Shown here in pieces: positions 39,214 through 51,485 of a DNA stretch of 64,000 nt. The stretch spans positions 186,001-250,000 of the forward strand of contig NZ_QFWG01000002.1 in NCBI RefSeq assembly GCF_003143995.1, given 5' to 3'. Source of the DNA: Pseudoglutamicibacter cumminsii. GTDB taxonomy: Bacteria > Actinomycetota > Actinomycetes > Actinomycetales > Micrococcaceae. Under the pieces are notes generated by a model that had not been told where the DNA came from, did no database searches, and saw only the letters and a list, made by a program, of their open reading frames with translations. Numbering within the stretch: position 1 is the first letter of the stretch; each line of letters starts with the position of its first letter. Made by a program: the position numbers and the translations under genes.

Positions 39214-40569
39214 TCAGTTACGCTCCGGACCCTTGTGGCCCATGCGGTCCAGCGTCCACCCCGCGGAAGTCCATGCTTGCGGATCAAGCACGTTGCGGCC
39301 ATCGATCATGTAACGATCCGCAACAACCTCACCGAATTCAACCGGGTCAAGGTTCTTGAACTCATCCCATTCGGTCAACAGCAATACGACGTTCGCACCG
39401 TGAGCCGCATCCGCCGCTGACTGCGCGTACCGCAAGCGAGGGAACCGCTTCGCCGCGTTCTTCATGCCCTGCGGATCGTAGACGGACACATCCGCGCCAG
39501 AGGAGTACAAGCGTGCCGCAACATCCAGTGCGGGGGAGTCACGAACATCGTCGGAGTTTGGCTTGAACGCCGCGCCCAGAACCGCGACGCGGGCACCATG
39601 CAGGTCCCCGCCCACGGCACGCTCCGCGAGGTAGATCGCGCGTTCGCGGCGGCGCAGGTTGATCTCGTCCATGTGGTCGAGGAACCGCATCGTGTGCGGC
39701 AAGCCCAGCTCAGATACCCGGGCCTGTAGCGCGCGAATATCCTTAGGCAAGCAACCGCCACCGAAACCGATGCCGGCGTTGAGGAACTTCCGCCCGATGC
39801 GCGGATCCATGCCGATCGCGTCCGCGAGCGTTTTGATGTCGCCGCCAGCGGTCTCCGTGACTTCAGAGAACGCGTTGATGAAGGAGATCTTGGTCGCCAA
39901 GAACGCGTTCGCGGCAACCTTCACAAGCTCGGCCGTTTCGAAGTCGGTGACGACCAGTGGAGTCCCGTCGGCCAGTGGCTTCGCGTACACGGCCCGCAGG
40001 ATGTCCTCGGCCCGCTTCGACTGCACACCGAACACGAGCCGGTCCGGCGTCAGCGTGTCTTCGACCGCGAACCCTTCACGCAGAAACTCAGGGTTCCAGC
40101 ACAGCTCCGCATTGATATCCACGCCGCGCTTAGCCACGAGCTTCTTCAACCGCTTAGCGAGCCGCGCCGCGGTACCCACCGGAACCGTGGACTTACCCGC
40201 GATCAGCGTGTCCTTCGAAACCACGGCACCGAGCGAATCGATCGCCGCATCGACATACCGCATGTCAGCGCCGTGATCGTTTTCGCGCTGCGGGGTGCCC
40301 ACACCGATGAAGTGAACATCCGCATCGGCCACCTCTTGATAATCCGTGGTGAAACGCAAGCGGCCATCGCGCACGTGGCGTTCCAGCATCTCGTCGAGGC
40401 CCGGTTCGTGGAACGGGAGGATCCCGGCGTTGAGACGTTCAACACGTTCAGGTTCAACATCAACACCAACAACCTCGAAGCCGAGCTCCGCCATGCACGC
40501 GGCGTGTGTGGCCCCCAAATATCCGGCGCCGATCACCGAAATCTTCCGCGGTTGTGCTTCGTTTTGCAC
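39214..40569 (-). CDS. UDP-glucose 6-dehydrogenase
   Basis: The enzyme oxidises UDP-glucose to UDP-glucuronate for cell-surface polysaccharide. The 451-residue protein has the NAD motif ISVIGAGYLGATHAA near residue 10, GKSTVPVGTA, WNPEFLREGFAVED, and the catalytic cysteine in GIGFGGGCLPKDIRAL near residue 272. The C-terminal domain has LGAAFKPNSDDVRDSPAL. The GTG start follows gtgaaggagacc. galU, which makes its substrate, is 4 kb upstream. A duplicated 19-bp element carrying a -10-like hexamer precedes it. The symbol could be ugd, udg or tuaD. Confidence 0.95.
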   Translation of the reverse strand: MQNEAQPRKISVIGAGYLGATHAACMAELGFEVVGVDVEPERVERLNAGILPFHEPGLDEMLERHVRDGRLRFTTDYQEVADADVHFIGVGTPQRENDHGADMRYVDAAIDSLGAVVSKDTLIAGKSTVPVGTAARLAKRLKKLVAKRGVDINAELCWNPEFLREGFAVEDTLTPDRLVFGVQSKRAEDILRAVYAKPLADGTPLVVTDFETAELVKVAANAFLATKISFINAFSEVTETAGGDIKTLADAIGMDPRIGRKFLNAGIGFGGGCLPKDIRALQARVSELGLPHTMRFLDHMDEINLRRRERAIYLAERAVGGDLHGARVAVLGAAFKPNSDDVRDSPALDVAARLYSSGADVSVYDPQGMKNAAKRFPRLRYAQSAADAAHGANVVLLLTEWDEFKNLDPVEFGEVVADRYMIDGRNVLDPQAWTSAGWTLDRMGHKGPERN

Positions 40570-40598
40570 GAATGGTCTCCTTCACGGTTGGCTACCTA

Positions 40599-40636
40599 TG
40601 ATCTTAGGCGCTGGGTCTGATCTTAGGCGCTGGGTC
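40599..40636. repeat. 19-bp perfect tandem duplication in the divergent ugd / alr-tsaE promoter region
   Basis: TGATCTTAGGCGCTGGGTC occurs at 40599-40617 and 40618-40636. Read on the minus strand each copy holds TAAGAT, a -10-like hexamer of the type used elsewhere in the window. Confidence 0.92.
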
Positions 40637-40678
40637 GCAAAGCGAGGTGAAGTGCCGGCGAAGGTCTAGGCTAGAAGG

Positions 40679-42517
40679 GTGTCTTCCCACAGTTTTTCTT
40701 CCCCTACCGGCGCTGAAGCATCGGCGGCGCAATGGTTGCATGCGCACGATGCGGTTGCGGCTGCACCTGAACGGTGCGCTGAGATCGACTTGGGTGCGTT
40801 GGCGGCCAATGTTGCGCGCATCCGTGAGTTGGTGGGCGAGGTGCACATCATGGCGATTGTGAAGGCGCAGGCTTATGGGCACGGCGCTGTCGCGTGTGCT
40901 CGGGCCGCGTTGGATGCGGGTGCCACGTGGGTTGGTACCGCACACGTGAGTGAGGCTTTGGAGCTGCGTGCCGCGGGGATCGACGCTCCTGCGCTGTGCT
41001 GGTTGCACACATCGGACACTGATTTTGAGGCGGCGGTTGCCAATGGCATCGATATTGGTGTGTCCGGTTGGGAGTTGGAGCCGGTGATCGAGGCGGCACG
41101 CGCGGTGGGGCGTGCGGCGCGGATTCACCTCAAGATCGACACGGGCTTGGGCCGCAATGGATGCACGGCGGCGCAGTGGCCGCAGCTTGTTGAGCGTGCG
41201 GCCGCGGCAGAGCGTGCAGGCGACGTCCGCGTCGTGGGGGTTTTCTCGCACTACGCGATGGGCGATGAGCCGGAGCATCCCGCGAACGATGCCCAGACGC
41301 GCGCATTCGAGGATGCGCTCGCCGTGGTGGCGGAGGCCGGGCTCGAGCCTGAGGTGCGGCATATCGCGAACACCCCTACGGTGTTTGCGCGCACGGACGC
41401 GATGTATGACATGGTCCGGGTCGGTTTGGGTCTGTATGGGCTGTCGCCGTTCGAGGGCAAGACCTCGGCTGATCTGGGTTTGCGGCCGGTCATGCGCCTG
41501 GTTGCGCACGTGGCTGGGGCCAAGCGGGTCGATGCGGGCCAAGGCGTGTCGTATGGCTTGTGCTGGCATGCCGAACAGCCGACGACGTTGGGGCTGGTTC
41601 CCGTGGGGTACGCCGACGGCATCCCGCGGATTGCTGAAGGCACCCACGTGAGCATCGATGGCGTCCGGTATCCGCTGGTGGGCCGGATCGCGATGGACCA
41701 GTTTGTGATCGATCTGGGGCCCGACGCCGAGCCGGCTGATTACCTGGGTAAAGATGCCGTGGTCTTTGGTGACCCTGAGCGGGGCGAGCCGGCTGTTGAG
41801 GAATGGTCCGAGGCCTCCCGCACCATCAACTACGAGACGGTCACACGGATCTCCGACCGCGTCCCGCGGCGGATGGTTCGGGGCGGGGCTGCTGGCGGCG
41901 GTAGCGCAGCTGCTAGCGGGCACGCCGACAGCTCACTGTCGTTGACGATTGACACCCCGTCGGCAATGCAGCGCTTCGCCCGGGTGCTCGCCGGCGAGTT
42001 GCAGGCTGGCGACGTTCTGATCCTGACGGGCGAGCTCGGCGCCGGCAAGACGACCTTCACGCAGGGGCTCGGCGAGGGCCTCGGCGTTCGTGAGGGCATC
42101 ACATCGCCAACATTCGTGCTGTCCCGCATCCACCCATCGTTGACCGATGGGCCAGCGCTGGTGCATGTGGACGCCTACCGGCTGGGTTCAGCAGACGAGC
42201 TCGAGGACCTCGACCTCATCGACACCGTGGACGAATCCGTGACCGTGGTCGAATGGGGACGCGACCGCGCCGAGGGACTCTCGGAATCGCGGCTAGAGAT
42301 CACGCTTGAACGCCCGATCGGGGGCGGCGCAGCAGAGCAGGCAACAGCGGAACCCAATGGGGACGCCCCTGCACCATGGGAAATCGAAGATGAAGAAGAT
42401 GCCGCGGCACCTCGCATCGTGACGCTGTGCTGGGTTGGCCCGCGCTGGAACGATGCGGCCGTTGCCGGACTGCGTGCCGCGCTCGCCGGGTTCGTTGATG
42501 CTAAGCAGGAGGGCTGA
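40679..42517 (+). CDS. Alanine racemase fused to TsaE ATPase
   Basis: Two enzymes share one 612-residue chain. Residues about 30-400 are a PLP alanine racemase (PLP lysine in MAIVKAQAYGHG near 60, catalytic Tyr in GVSYGLCWHAEQP, RIAMDQFVIDLG), making D-alanine for the cell wall. After a Gly/Ala/Ser linker (GGAAGGGSAAASG) residues about 420-610 are TsaE, with Walker A TGELGAGKTTFTQGLGEGL, SPTFVLSRIH and HVDAYRLGSADELEDL, an ATPase of t6A tRNA modification. Such fusions are annotated in Micrococcaceae. TAGGCT (40667-40672) sits 6 nt before the GTG start. tsaB follows at once. Confidence 0.94.
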   Translation: MSSHSFSSPTGAEASAAQWLHAHDAVAAAPERCAEIDLGALAANVARIRELVGEVHIMAIVKAQAYGHGAVACARAALDAGATWVGTAHVSEALELRAAGIDAPALCWLHTSDTDFEAAVANGIDIGVSGWELEPVIEAARAVGRAARIHLKIDTGLGRNGCTAAQWPQLVERAAAAERAGDVRVVGVFSHYAMGDEPEHPANDAQTRAFEDALAVVAEAGLEPEVRHIANTPTVFARTDAMYDMVRVGLGLYGLSPFEGKTSADLGLRPVMRLVAHVAGAKRVDAGQGVSYGLCWHAEQPTTLGLVPVGYADGIPRIAEGTHVSIDGVRYPLVGRIAMDQFVIDLGPDAEPADYLGKDAVVFGDPERGEPAVEEWSEASRTINYETVTRISDRVPRRMVRGGAAGGGSAAASGHADSSLSLTIDTPSAMQRFARVLAGELQAGDVLILTGELGAGKTTFTQGLGEGLGVREGITSPTFVLSRIHPSLTDGPALVHVDAYRLGSADELEDLDLIDTVDESVTVVEWGRDRAEGLSESRLEITLERPIGGGAAEQATAEPNGDAPAPWEIEDEEDAAAPRIVTLCWVGPRWNDAAVAGLRAALAGFVDAKQEG

Positions 42518-42518
42518 G

Positions 42519-43256
42519 ATGCGCGACGGTGTTCAGAAGATTCTTGCGTTGGACACTTCCTCGGTGGTTTCGGTCGCGTGCGTGACCGTAGGTAGCGGGG
42601 ATGCGGACAGCGCCGGCGTCGAGGTGGTCGCGGAACACGAGACCGATTCCACGACCCGACACGCCGAAGACCTCATCCCTGTATGCGAACGCCTTCTTGC
42701 CGAGGCCGGATGGGATCGTCCCGACGCGGTCCTAGTGGGCGAAGGCCCCGGTCCATTCACCGGCCTGCGGGTCGGGATCGCCGCCGGGCAGACTCTCGCG
42801 TTCGCGTGGGGTGTTGACGCCTACGGCATCTGCTCGCTCGACGGTCTCGCCGCGCAGCTACTGGCCGAAAGCGGCCTTGCCAGCGAGAATGACAGCGATC
42901 TTGCCGCTACAGATGCCGAACCCGTCCTGACAGCGGCGCTGGACGCCCGCCGTCGTGAGCTGTATTGGGCGAGCTATGCACGCAACGGTGCGCGCATCGA
43001 TGGCCCGCACGTGACCAAGCCTGGTGAGCTTCCAGCCGAATATCCCGTGGGTGGCGCTGGCGTGAGCGTTCGCGCTGAAGAGCTCGCTGAGGCCGCGATC
43101 CCGGTTCTCGCTGGCACCGAAACCATGCCGGTGTCCGCGTCATATTTGGCGCGGGCGTGGCACACCGCCGGCATGCCAGCTAACCCGCCCATCGCGCGGT
43201 ATCTGCGGGAGTCCGATGCGGTGGTCCCTGCCTCGATGCAAGGCCGTCAACGATGA
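42519..43256 (+). CDS. tsaB: TsaB, tRNA t6A37 biosynthesis partner protein
   Basis: TsaB is the inactive ASKHA-fold partner that scaffolds TsaD and TsaE. From ATG 42519 (MRDGVQKILALDTSS) the 245-residue product shows VLVGEGPGPFTGLRVGIAAGQ near residue 75 and LDARRRELYWASYARNG near 145. The start is one base after the alr-tsaE stop, with gcaggaggg upstream. The end overlaps rimI (ATGA). Confidence 0.94.
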   Translation: MRDGVQKILALDTSSVVSVACVTVGSGDADSAGVEVVAEHETDSTTRHAEDLIPVCERLLAEAGWDRPDAVLVGEGPGPFTGLRVGIAAGQTLAFAWGVDAYGICSLDGLAAQLLAESGLASENDSDLAATDAEPVLTAALDARRRELYWASYARNGARIDGPHVTKPGELPAEYPVGGAGVSVRAEELAEAAIPVLAGTETMPVSASYLARAWHTAGMPANPPIARYLRESDAVVPASMQGRQR

Positions 43257-43807
43257 GCACCGACTTAGCCCCCGCTACCGAAGCTGAGCTGGCGCGGGCT
43301 CCGGAAGGGTACGTCGTTCGCCGGCTGGACGCGGCCGATGTCGCGGAACTCATGCCGCTCGAGGCCGAGCTTTTCCCGCTGGATCGCTGGGATGAACGCA
43401 TGATGCGCGAGGAGCTTTCGCACCCTGAATGGCGGCAATACTGGGGCGTGGCCGAGCAGGAAACCGGCGTGCTGATCGCGTATGCAGGCCTGCAGTACAG
43501 CCCGCACATCGCGGACGTTCAGACGATTGGCGTGGTCCCTGAGCATTCTGGTCGCGGGGTCGCGAGGTACCTGATGTGGCTCATGGAGTCTCGGGCACGT
43601 GACTGGGGCGCGACCCACATGATGCTCGAGGTCCGCGCTTCGAATGAGCGCGCCATCGAGCTGTATCAACGCAACGGGTTTGAGGAGATCGCGCGCCGCC
43701 GCGGATACTATCCAGGTGGAACGCCCGCCGCGCCCGGCATCGCGAACGCGTCCAGCGCGGGCGAGGACGCCGTGATTATGCACAAAGACATCCGAGGGAA
43801 GGTATGA
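43253..43807 (+). CDS. rimI: Ribosomal-protein-alanine N-acetyltransferase-like GNAT protein
   Basis: This GNAT protein has the acetyl-CoA motif [15 protein letters not shown] near residue 95 and [21 protein letters not shown] near 125, as in RimI. RimI acetylates ribosomal protein S18 in E. coli. Its place between tsaB and tsaD is the usual one. It has an N-terminal extension of about 20 residues and a Gly/Ala insert ([14 protein letters not shown]) near the end. The length is 184. Confidence 0.9.
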   Translation: MSTDLAPATEAELARAPEGYVVRRLDAADVAELMPLEAELFPLDRWDERMMREELSHPEWRQYWGVAEQETGVLIAYAGLQYSPHIADVQTIGVVPEHSGRGVARYLMWLMESRARDWGATHMMLEVRASNERAIELYQRNGFEEIARRRGYYPGGTPAAPGIANASSAGEDAVIMHKDIRGKV

Positions 43808-44916
43808 GCGCCGTGAGTGTTGAAGCCGTACGCGAATCGGTGGACGCGGCACCCGTTGTTTTGGGCATCGAAACCAGTTGCGACGAGACGGGCGTCGGCA
43901 TCGTCCGTGGGACCACGCTGCTCGCTAACGCCGTGGCGTCCTCGGTGGATGAACACGTGCGTTTCGGCGGGGTCATCCCGGAGATCGCGTCGCGCGCGCA
44001 CGTTGAGGCGATGGTCCCGACGCTGCGTTCCGCTTTGGAGACCGCGGAACTCACGCTCGACGACGTGGATGCGATCGCTGTGACCGCTGGGCCTGGCCTG
44101 GCAGGTGCGTTGATGGTGGGTGTTTCCGCCGCGAAGGCTCTTGCGTTGGCCACGGGGAAGCCGCTGTACGCGGTCAACCATTTGGTTGCGCACGTCGGCG
44201 TTGGTGTGCTCGACGGCGGCGAGCTTCCACCGAATCTGGGCGCGGTCCTGGTTTCGGGTGGTCACACGGAGATCCTCAAAGTGGATTCGTTGACTTCTGA
44301 CATCACGATGCTCGGGTCAACTATCGACGATGCCGCGGGGGAGGCCTACGATAAGGTCGCCCGCCTGCTGGGGTTGAGTTATCCGGGCGGGCCGGTCATC
44401 GACAAGCTCGCCGCGCAAGGCAACCGGAAAGCGATCCGTTTCCCACGCGGGCTCACGACCGGCAAGTTCATGGGCACCCCCGAGGAACCGGGCCCCCGCC
44501 GCTATGACTTCAGCTTCTCTGGTTTGAAGACCGCCGTGGCGCGCTATGTTGAGCACTGCGAAGCCACCGGGGAAGAGCTCGTGATCGAGGACGTGTGCGC
44601 CTCATTCCAGGAAGCCGTCGTGGACGTCATCACGTCCAAGGCTGTGATGGCGTGCCGCGAACACGGCCTCACAACCCTGCTGTTGGGAGGCGGGGTCGCC
44701 GCGAACTCTCGCTTGCGTGAACTGCTCGCCGCACGCTGCGCATCCGCCGGTATCGAGCTGCGGATCCCACCGTTCTCCTTGTGCACCGACAACGGCGCGA
44801 TGATCGCCGCGCTCGGCGCTCAACTCGTGATGGACGGGGTAGGGCCCACCGGAACCGACTTCGGAACCGACACCTCACTACCCGTCAGCACGGTGTCAAT
44901 GCTGGCGGACGGCTAG
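43804..44916 (+). CDS. tsaD: TsaD, tRNA N6-threonylcarbamoyladenosine transferase
   Basis: TsaD transfers the threonylcarbamoyl group to A37 of ANN-decoding tRNAs. The 370-residue protein has [15 protein letters not shown] near residue 20, [18 protein letters not shown], the metal-binding [39 protein letters not shown] and GVAANSRLR. It overlaps rimI by four bases. With the TsaE domain and TsaB, three of the four t6A proteins are here; TsaC is elsewhere. Confidence 0.97.
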   Translation: MSAVSVEAVRESVDAAPVVLGIETSCDETGVGIVRGTTLLANAVASSVDEHVRFGGVIPEIASRAHVEAMVPTLRSALETAELTLDDVDAIAVTAGPGLAGALMVGVSAAKALALATGKPLYAVNHLVAHVGVGVLDGGELPPNLGAVLVSGGHTEILKVDSLTSDITMLGSTIDDAAGEAYDKVARLLGLSYPGGPVIDKLAAQGNRKAIRFPRGLTTGKFMGTPEEPGPRRYDFSFSGLKTAVARYVEHCEATGEELVIEDVCASFQEAVVDVITSKAVMACREHGLTTLLLGGGVAANSRLRELLAARCASAGIELRIPPFSLCTDNGAMIAALGAQLVMDGVGPTGTDFGTDTSLPVSTVSMLADG

Positions 44917-44941
44917 GCCGCCTGCCAGCGCAACCCGCGCG

Positions 44942-46090
44942 TTAGCGATCAAGCGAGGCGTGCAAGCGTTCCGAGTTGTCCTTGACAACCGAGGCCAAGT
45001 CGCCGCCGTTAGCCTCAGCCACGTTGCGTTGCCGTTCGTATTCGCATGGCTGCTGCATCATCGTCGTGATGTGGTTGAGTTCTTCAGCGCAACCGAGGCG
45101 TTCGGCGATAGGGGTGAGGCGTTCGACGTCCTGGGCGATGTGGTCGGTGACCAGCAGCTCGTCGCCGGCTGAGTTCACGATGATGATGGCCTCGCGGCCG
45201 TAGCGGGCGGCACGCCACTTGTTTTCGACGCGGAACCACGGCGTCATGACCGGAATGCTCCAGCCGGCGTCCAACATGTCAGACATTTCGGTCACGAGGC
45301 ATTGTGTGTACGCGGCGACTGCGGCGATGTCGTCCAAGTCAGGAAGGCCGTCGCAGATCCGCATTTCAACCGTCCCGTACTTAGGGACCGGGCGGGCATC
45401 CCAGCGGATCTCGTCCAAAACATCCACGACGCCCGTGTGGAGCATGTCTGCGACGTAGGACTCGTATTCGAACCACTTGGAGAAGTGGAACGGCAGCCCC
45501 GCGGTCGGCAACTGCTGGAACATGAGCGAACGCTGCGAGCCGTAGCCCGTGTCGGTCCCGCCCCAGAACGGCGAAGACGAGGTCAACGCCAGCAGGTGCG
45601 GCTGCTTATTGATGAGCCCGTCGACAATCGGAAGCGCCTTGTCGCGATGGTCAATACCCACGTGGACGTGCACGCCGTAAATAACCATTTGCCGGCCCCA
45701 CCACTGGGTGCGGTCGATCAGGGTCGAGTAGCGGTCCTTATCCGAAACCTCCTGGAGCGTCGGCTCCGCGAACGGGTGGGAGCCCGCGCAATACAGGGAC
45801 GTGTTGAGCGGATCCAAAATATCGCTCACATCGCGGGCCGTTGATGCAAGGTCTGCAACCGCATCGGCAACTTTGTTGTGTACGCCGGTGACGCATTCGA
45901 CCGTGTTCTGCAACAGTTCACGCGTGAGCCGTGGAGCGCCGTCGGGGTGGGTGATGCGATCCTGCTTTTCGAGCTCATCAAGGATGCGGGGCGCTTCCGG
46001 GCGGAGGTCGCCGGTGTCGCGGTCTACGAGTGCGATCTCCCATTCGATCCCCAGCGTCGAGGGCTTGGATGGGGTGAATTCGATGCTCAT
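44942..46090 (-). CDS. Glutamate-cysteine ligase family 2 (YbdK-like carboxylate-amine ligase)
   Basis: The 382-residue protein begins with the family signature TLGIEWEIALVDRDTGDLRP and has YGVHVHVGIDHRDKALPI, SSPFWGGTDTGYGSQRSLMF and VEMRICDGLPDLDDIAAV. The GCS2 family joins glutamate to an amine, often cysteine. In actinobacteria a separate MshC route makes mycothiol, so the substrate here is uncertain. The start follows gcgaggagaccc. It converges with tsaD. Confidence 0.9.
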   Translation of the reverse strand: MSIEFTPSKPSTLGIEWEIALVDRDTGDLRPEAPRILDELEKQDRITHPDGAPRLTRELLQNTVECVTGVHNKVADAVADLASTARDVSDILDPLNTSLYCAGSHPFAEPTLQEVSDKDRYSTLIDRTQWWGRQMVIYGVHVHVGIDHRDKALPIVDGLINKQPHLLALTSSSPFWGGTDTGYGSQRSLMFQQLPTAGLPFHFSKWFEYESYVADMLHTGVVDVLDEIRWDARPVPKYGTVEMRICDGLPDLDDIAAVAAYTQCLVTEMSDMLDAGWSIPVMTPWFRVENKWRAARYGREAIIIVNSAGDELLVTDHIAQDVERLTPIAERLGCAEELNHITTMMQQPCEYERQRNVAEANGGDLASVVKDNSERLHASLDR

Positions 46091-46126
46091 GGGTCTCCTC
46101 GCATCGGTCCTACTGCAATTAGTTGA

Positions 46127-47443
46127 TCATACGGCGGAACCGGGCGTGATCCCACATCCGAAGACCACGCGTTGCTTTCCGATGCGTGTGAGGATCAGCG
46201 TGGCCGTGCCGTCGCCGTGGCCTTTGCCGAGCAGAATTTTCCGCAGCTCTTCCGGCGTGACGTCGAGTCCGCGCTTTTTGATGGTCAACTGCCCGATGCG
46301 GTTGTTACGCACCCAGGCCCGCAGGGCCTTGATTTTGTACGGCATCACCATGTCGATGCGGTAGCTGGTGGCCAGCGGCGTGGTCGATGGTGTGGTGCCG
46401 GTGAGGTAGGCGATGTGCGGGTCGAGGCCGGTTGCGTCGAGTTGTTCCGCGAGATCGGCTACGAGGCCGGCGCGGATCACGGCTCCGGCGGGTTCGTGAA
46501 GATAGGTTGCGTAGGTTGCGGGGTTTGTCAGGTCGCTGTCATGTGGGAGGACGGGAACGTCGTCGCCGAGGGCGAGCGCATCCGGGTCCTGATCGGGGTG
46601 GGCCGCACTCGAGGTGAGCTCCGCAACCTGGTCATCCTTGATGACCAGCGCCGCGCGCCGAACCTGCGCCCGTCGCGCTGCATTGAACCACAGCGTAGCT
46701 TCGACCACGCTGCCGTTGTGTTCAACCCACTGCGCCTCCGCGGTGTCCGGAATCGACTCGTGAGGGATCCCGGGCCCAAGTTTGACGCCCATCGGAAGCC
46801 CGTGGTCAGCCAGCTGCTCCACGAACGAGAGCGGGGGAGAGAACGCCTCCGGGTCCCAGCGCCGCTTGGTGCCGGACGTCGTGCTTTCGCGACGTGCAGG
46901 ATCCATCCACACCGCATCGGCCGCTGAAATATCGACTTCTTCCGCGAGCCCATGCACCACCGTGACGTTAGGGAACGGCGCCGTGTTCACTGTCGCCGCG
47001 GCCGCCGTGACCTCATCCGCTTCAACCGCGGTCACATCGATACCCAACGCCGCCATCGCCATCGCATCCGCGCCTAAGCCGCAACCGAGGTCCGCGACGT
47101 GCCGCACCCCCGCATCGCGCATCCGTCCGGCATGCCGCGCCGCAACCGAAAGCCGCGTGGCCTGCTCGAGTCCCGCTTGCGTCAGCATCATGCGTTCAGC
47201 GAACGGACCGAACTTGCCGCGCGCCTTGAACCGTAGTTCAAGCTGATGCACGACGGCGGCGACCAGCTCCGCTGAATGCCCGGCTTTGCGCAGAGTCAGC
47301 GTGAGGTCGGTTGCGAGCTTCTTGGTTGCGGCCTGGTCAGGGGAGAGCTGAGCGAGCAGCTCTTGGCCTTCAGGCGTGAAAGCGGCCCCTATGGGCTCAG
47401 TGGGGTCAGACGTGATGGAGTCCGGTTTGTTGCTGGATGCCAT
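46127..47443 (-). CDS. Class I SAM-dependent methyltransferase with THUMP-like C-terminus
   Basis: The SAM-binding motif VADLGCGLGADAMAMAALG lies near residue 113, then VTAVEADEVTAAAATVN and DAVWMDPARR. The C-terminal 80 residues (KALRAWVRNNRIGQLTIKKR and LILTRIGKQRVVFGC) match the THUMP-like domain of actinobacterial proteins of this class, suggesting RNA as substrate. The exact target is unknown. The length is 438. The ATG follows gctggaggc. It is divergent from the groES promoter region, 98 bp away. Confidence 0.88.
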   Translation of the reverse strand: MASSNKPDSITSDPTEPIGAAFTPEGQELLAQLSPDQAATKKLATDLTLTLRKAGHSAELVAAVVHQLELRFKARGKFGPFAERMMLTQAGLEQATRLSVAARHAGRMRDAGVRHVADLGCGLGADAMAMAALGIDVTAVEADEVTAAAATVNTAPFPNVTVVHGLAEEVDISAADAVWMDPARRESTTSGTKRRWDPEAFSPPLSFVEQLADHGLPMGVKLGPGIPHESIPDTAEAQWVEHNGSVVEATLWFNAARRAQVRRAALVIKDDQVAELTSSAAHPDQDPDALALGDDVPVLPHDSDLTNPATYATYLHEPAGAVIRAGLVADLAEQLDATGLDPHIAYLTGTTPSTTPLATSYRIDMVMPYKIKALRAWVRNNRIGQLTIKKRGLDVTPEELRKILLGKGHGDGTATLILTRIGKQRVVFGCGITPGSAV

Positions 47444-47540
47444 GCCTCCAGCTTGTCACGAATGTGGGGGAGTCGTGTGCAGCGTGTGCGGCAGGCATGA
47501 TGCGCGTGCGAGGCAGGTGAAGCACGCTCAAGGCGAACAA

Positions 47541-47567
47541 TTGGCACTCATCTTGACCGAGTGCCAG
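47541..47567 (+). promoter_or_regulatory. CIRCE operator 1 (HrcA binding site)
   Basis: TTGGCACTC (47541-47549), nine bases, GAGTGCCAG (47559-47567). It matches the CIRCE inverted repeat TTAGCACTC-N9-GAGTGCTAA with compensating changes at position 3 and its partner plus a further deviation. The groES -35 lies in its spacer. Confidence 0.88.
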
Positions 47568-47582
47568 AAATGTTCCTAGAGT
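47553..47582 (+). promoter_or_regulatory. groESL promoter
   Basis: TTGACC (47553-47558) and TAGAGT (47577-47582) are separated by 18 nt. The -35 overlaps CIRCE 1, and the start point would lie next to CIRCE 2. Confidence 0.75.
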
Positions 47583-47589
47583 GGAGGCA

Positions 47590-47616
47590 TCAGCACTCGG
47601 AAGCCGAGAGTGCTAA
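47590..47616 (+). promoter_or_regulatory. CIRCE operator 2 (HrcA binding site)
   Basis: TCAGCACTC (47590-47598), nine bases, GAGTGCTAA (47608-47616). The right arm is the exact consensus. Confidence 0.93.
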
Positions 47617-47728
47617 ATCCGAGTGCGCAAGCCATCAGCTGCTTCCGGTCGACACCCGCGACGACGCCCGGAGGACGCGTTGTATGGCCCGTACACCTAC
47701 AGGTCTATTACGCAAAGGAGAGGTCCAC

Positions 47729-48025
47729 ATGTCGATCTCTATCAAGCCCCTCGAAGATCGCATCGTCATCCAGCAGCTCGAAGCAGAGCAGACCACCGCT
47801 TCCGGCCTGGTCATCCCAGACACCGCGAAGGAAAAGCCTCAGGAAGGCAAGGTCGTTGCTGTTGGTGCCGGCCGCGTCGACGACAAGGGCAACCGCATCC
47901 CTGTCGATGTCAAGGAAGGTGACGTTGTCATCTACTCCAAGTACGGCGGCACCGAGGTCAAGATCGGCGGCGAGGAGTACCTCGTTCTGTCCGCTCGCGA
48001 CGTCCTCGCAGTAGTCGAGAAGTAA
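47729..48025 (+). CDS. groES: Co-chaperonin GroES
   Basis: GroES caps the GroEL ring. From ATG 47729 ([19 protein letters not shown]), preceded by aaaggagaggtccac, the product is 98 residues. The mobile loop is [21 protein letters not shown], and the end [13 protein letters not shown] is typical. An open frame extends upstream to 47561 but covers CIRCE 2 and the leader, so the longer start is rejected. Two CIRCE sites indicate HrcA repression; no HAIR site was seen. Confidence 0.97.
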   Translation: MSISIKPLEDRIVIQQLEAEQTTASGLVIPDTAKEKPQEGKVVAVGAGRVDDKGNRIPVDVKEGDVVIYSKYGGTEVKIGGEEYLVLSARDVLAVVEK

Positions 48026-48078
48026 ACACCCGTTTCTTCACAAACTCTTGATCTAGCGGCCTCCCGGGAATCGGTTGA

Positions 48079-51377
<3,299 letters not shown>

Positions 51378-51398
51378 CGCGCTGTTCCACACAGTTAC

Positions 51399-51438
51399 CG
51401 ATGGTGGCCCCGCTAAGCCGGGGCCACCATCGTTGTTT
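51399..51438 (+). terminator. Intrinsic terminator after guaB
   Basis: CGATGGTGGCCCCG (51399-51412) pairs with CGGGGCCACCATCG (51419-51432), followed by ttgttt. Confidence 0.92.
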
Positions 51439-51485
51439 AACAACGGTTTTCGATGCGGAGGCGGGGCTGTTGGTAACCTTGGAGC

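Noticed and set aside
47561-47728. A longer N-terminus for GroES.
   Set aside because: The open frame upstream of 47729 covers CIRCE 2 and the promoter start region. GroES is 98 residues as expected from ATG 47729.
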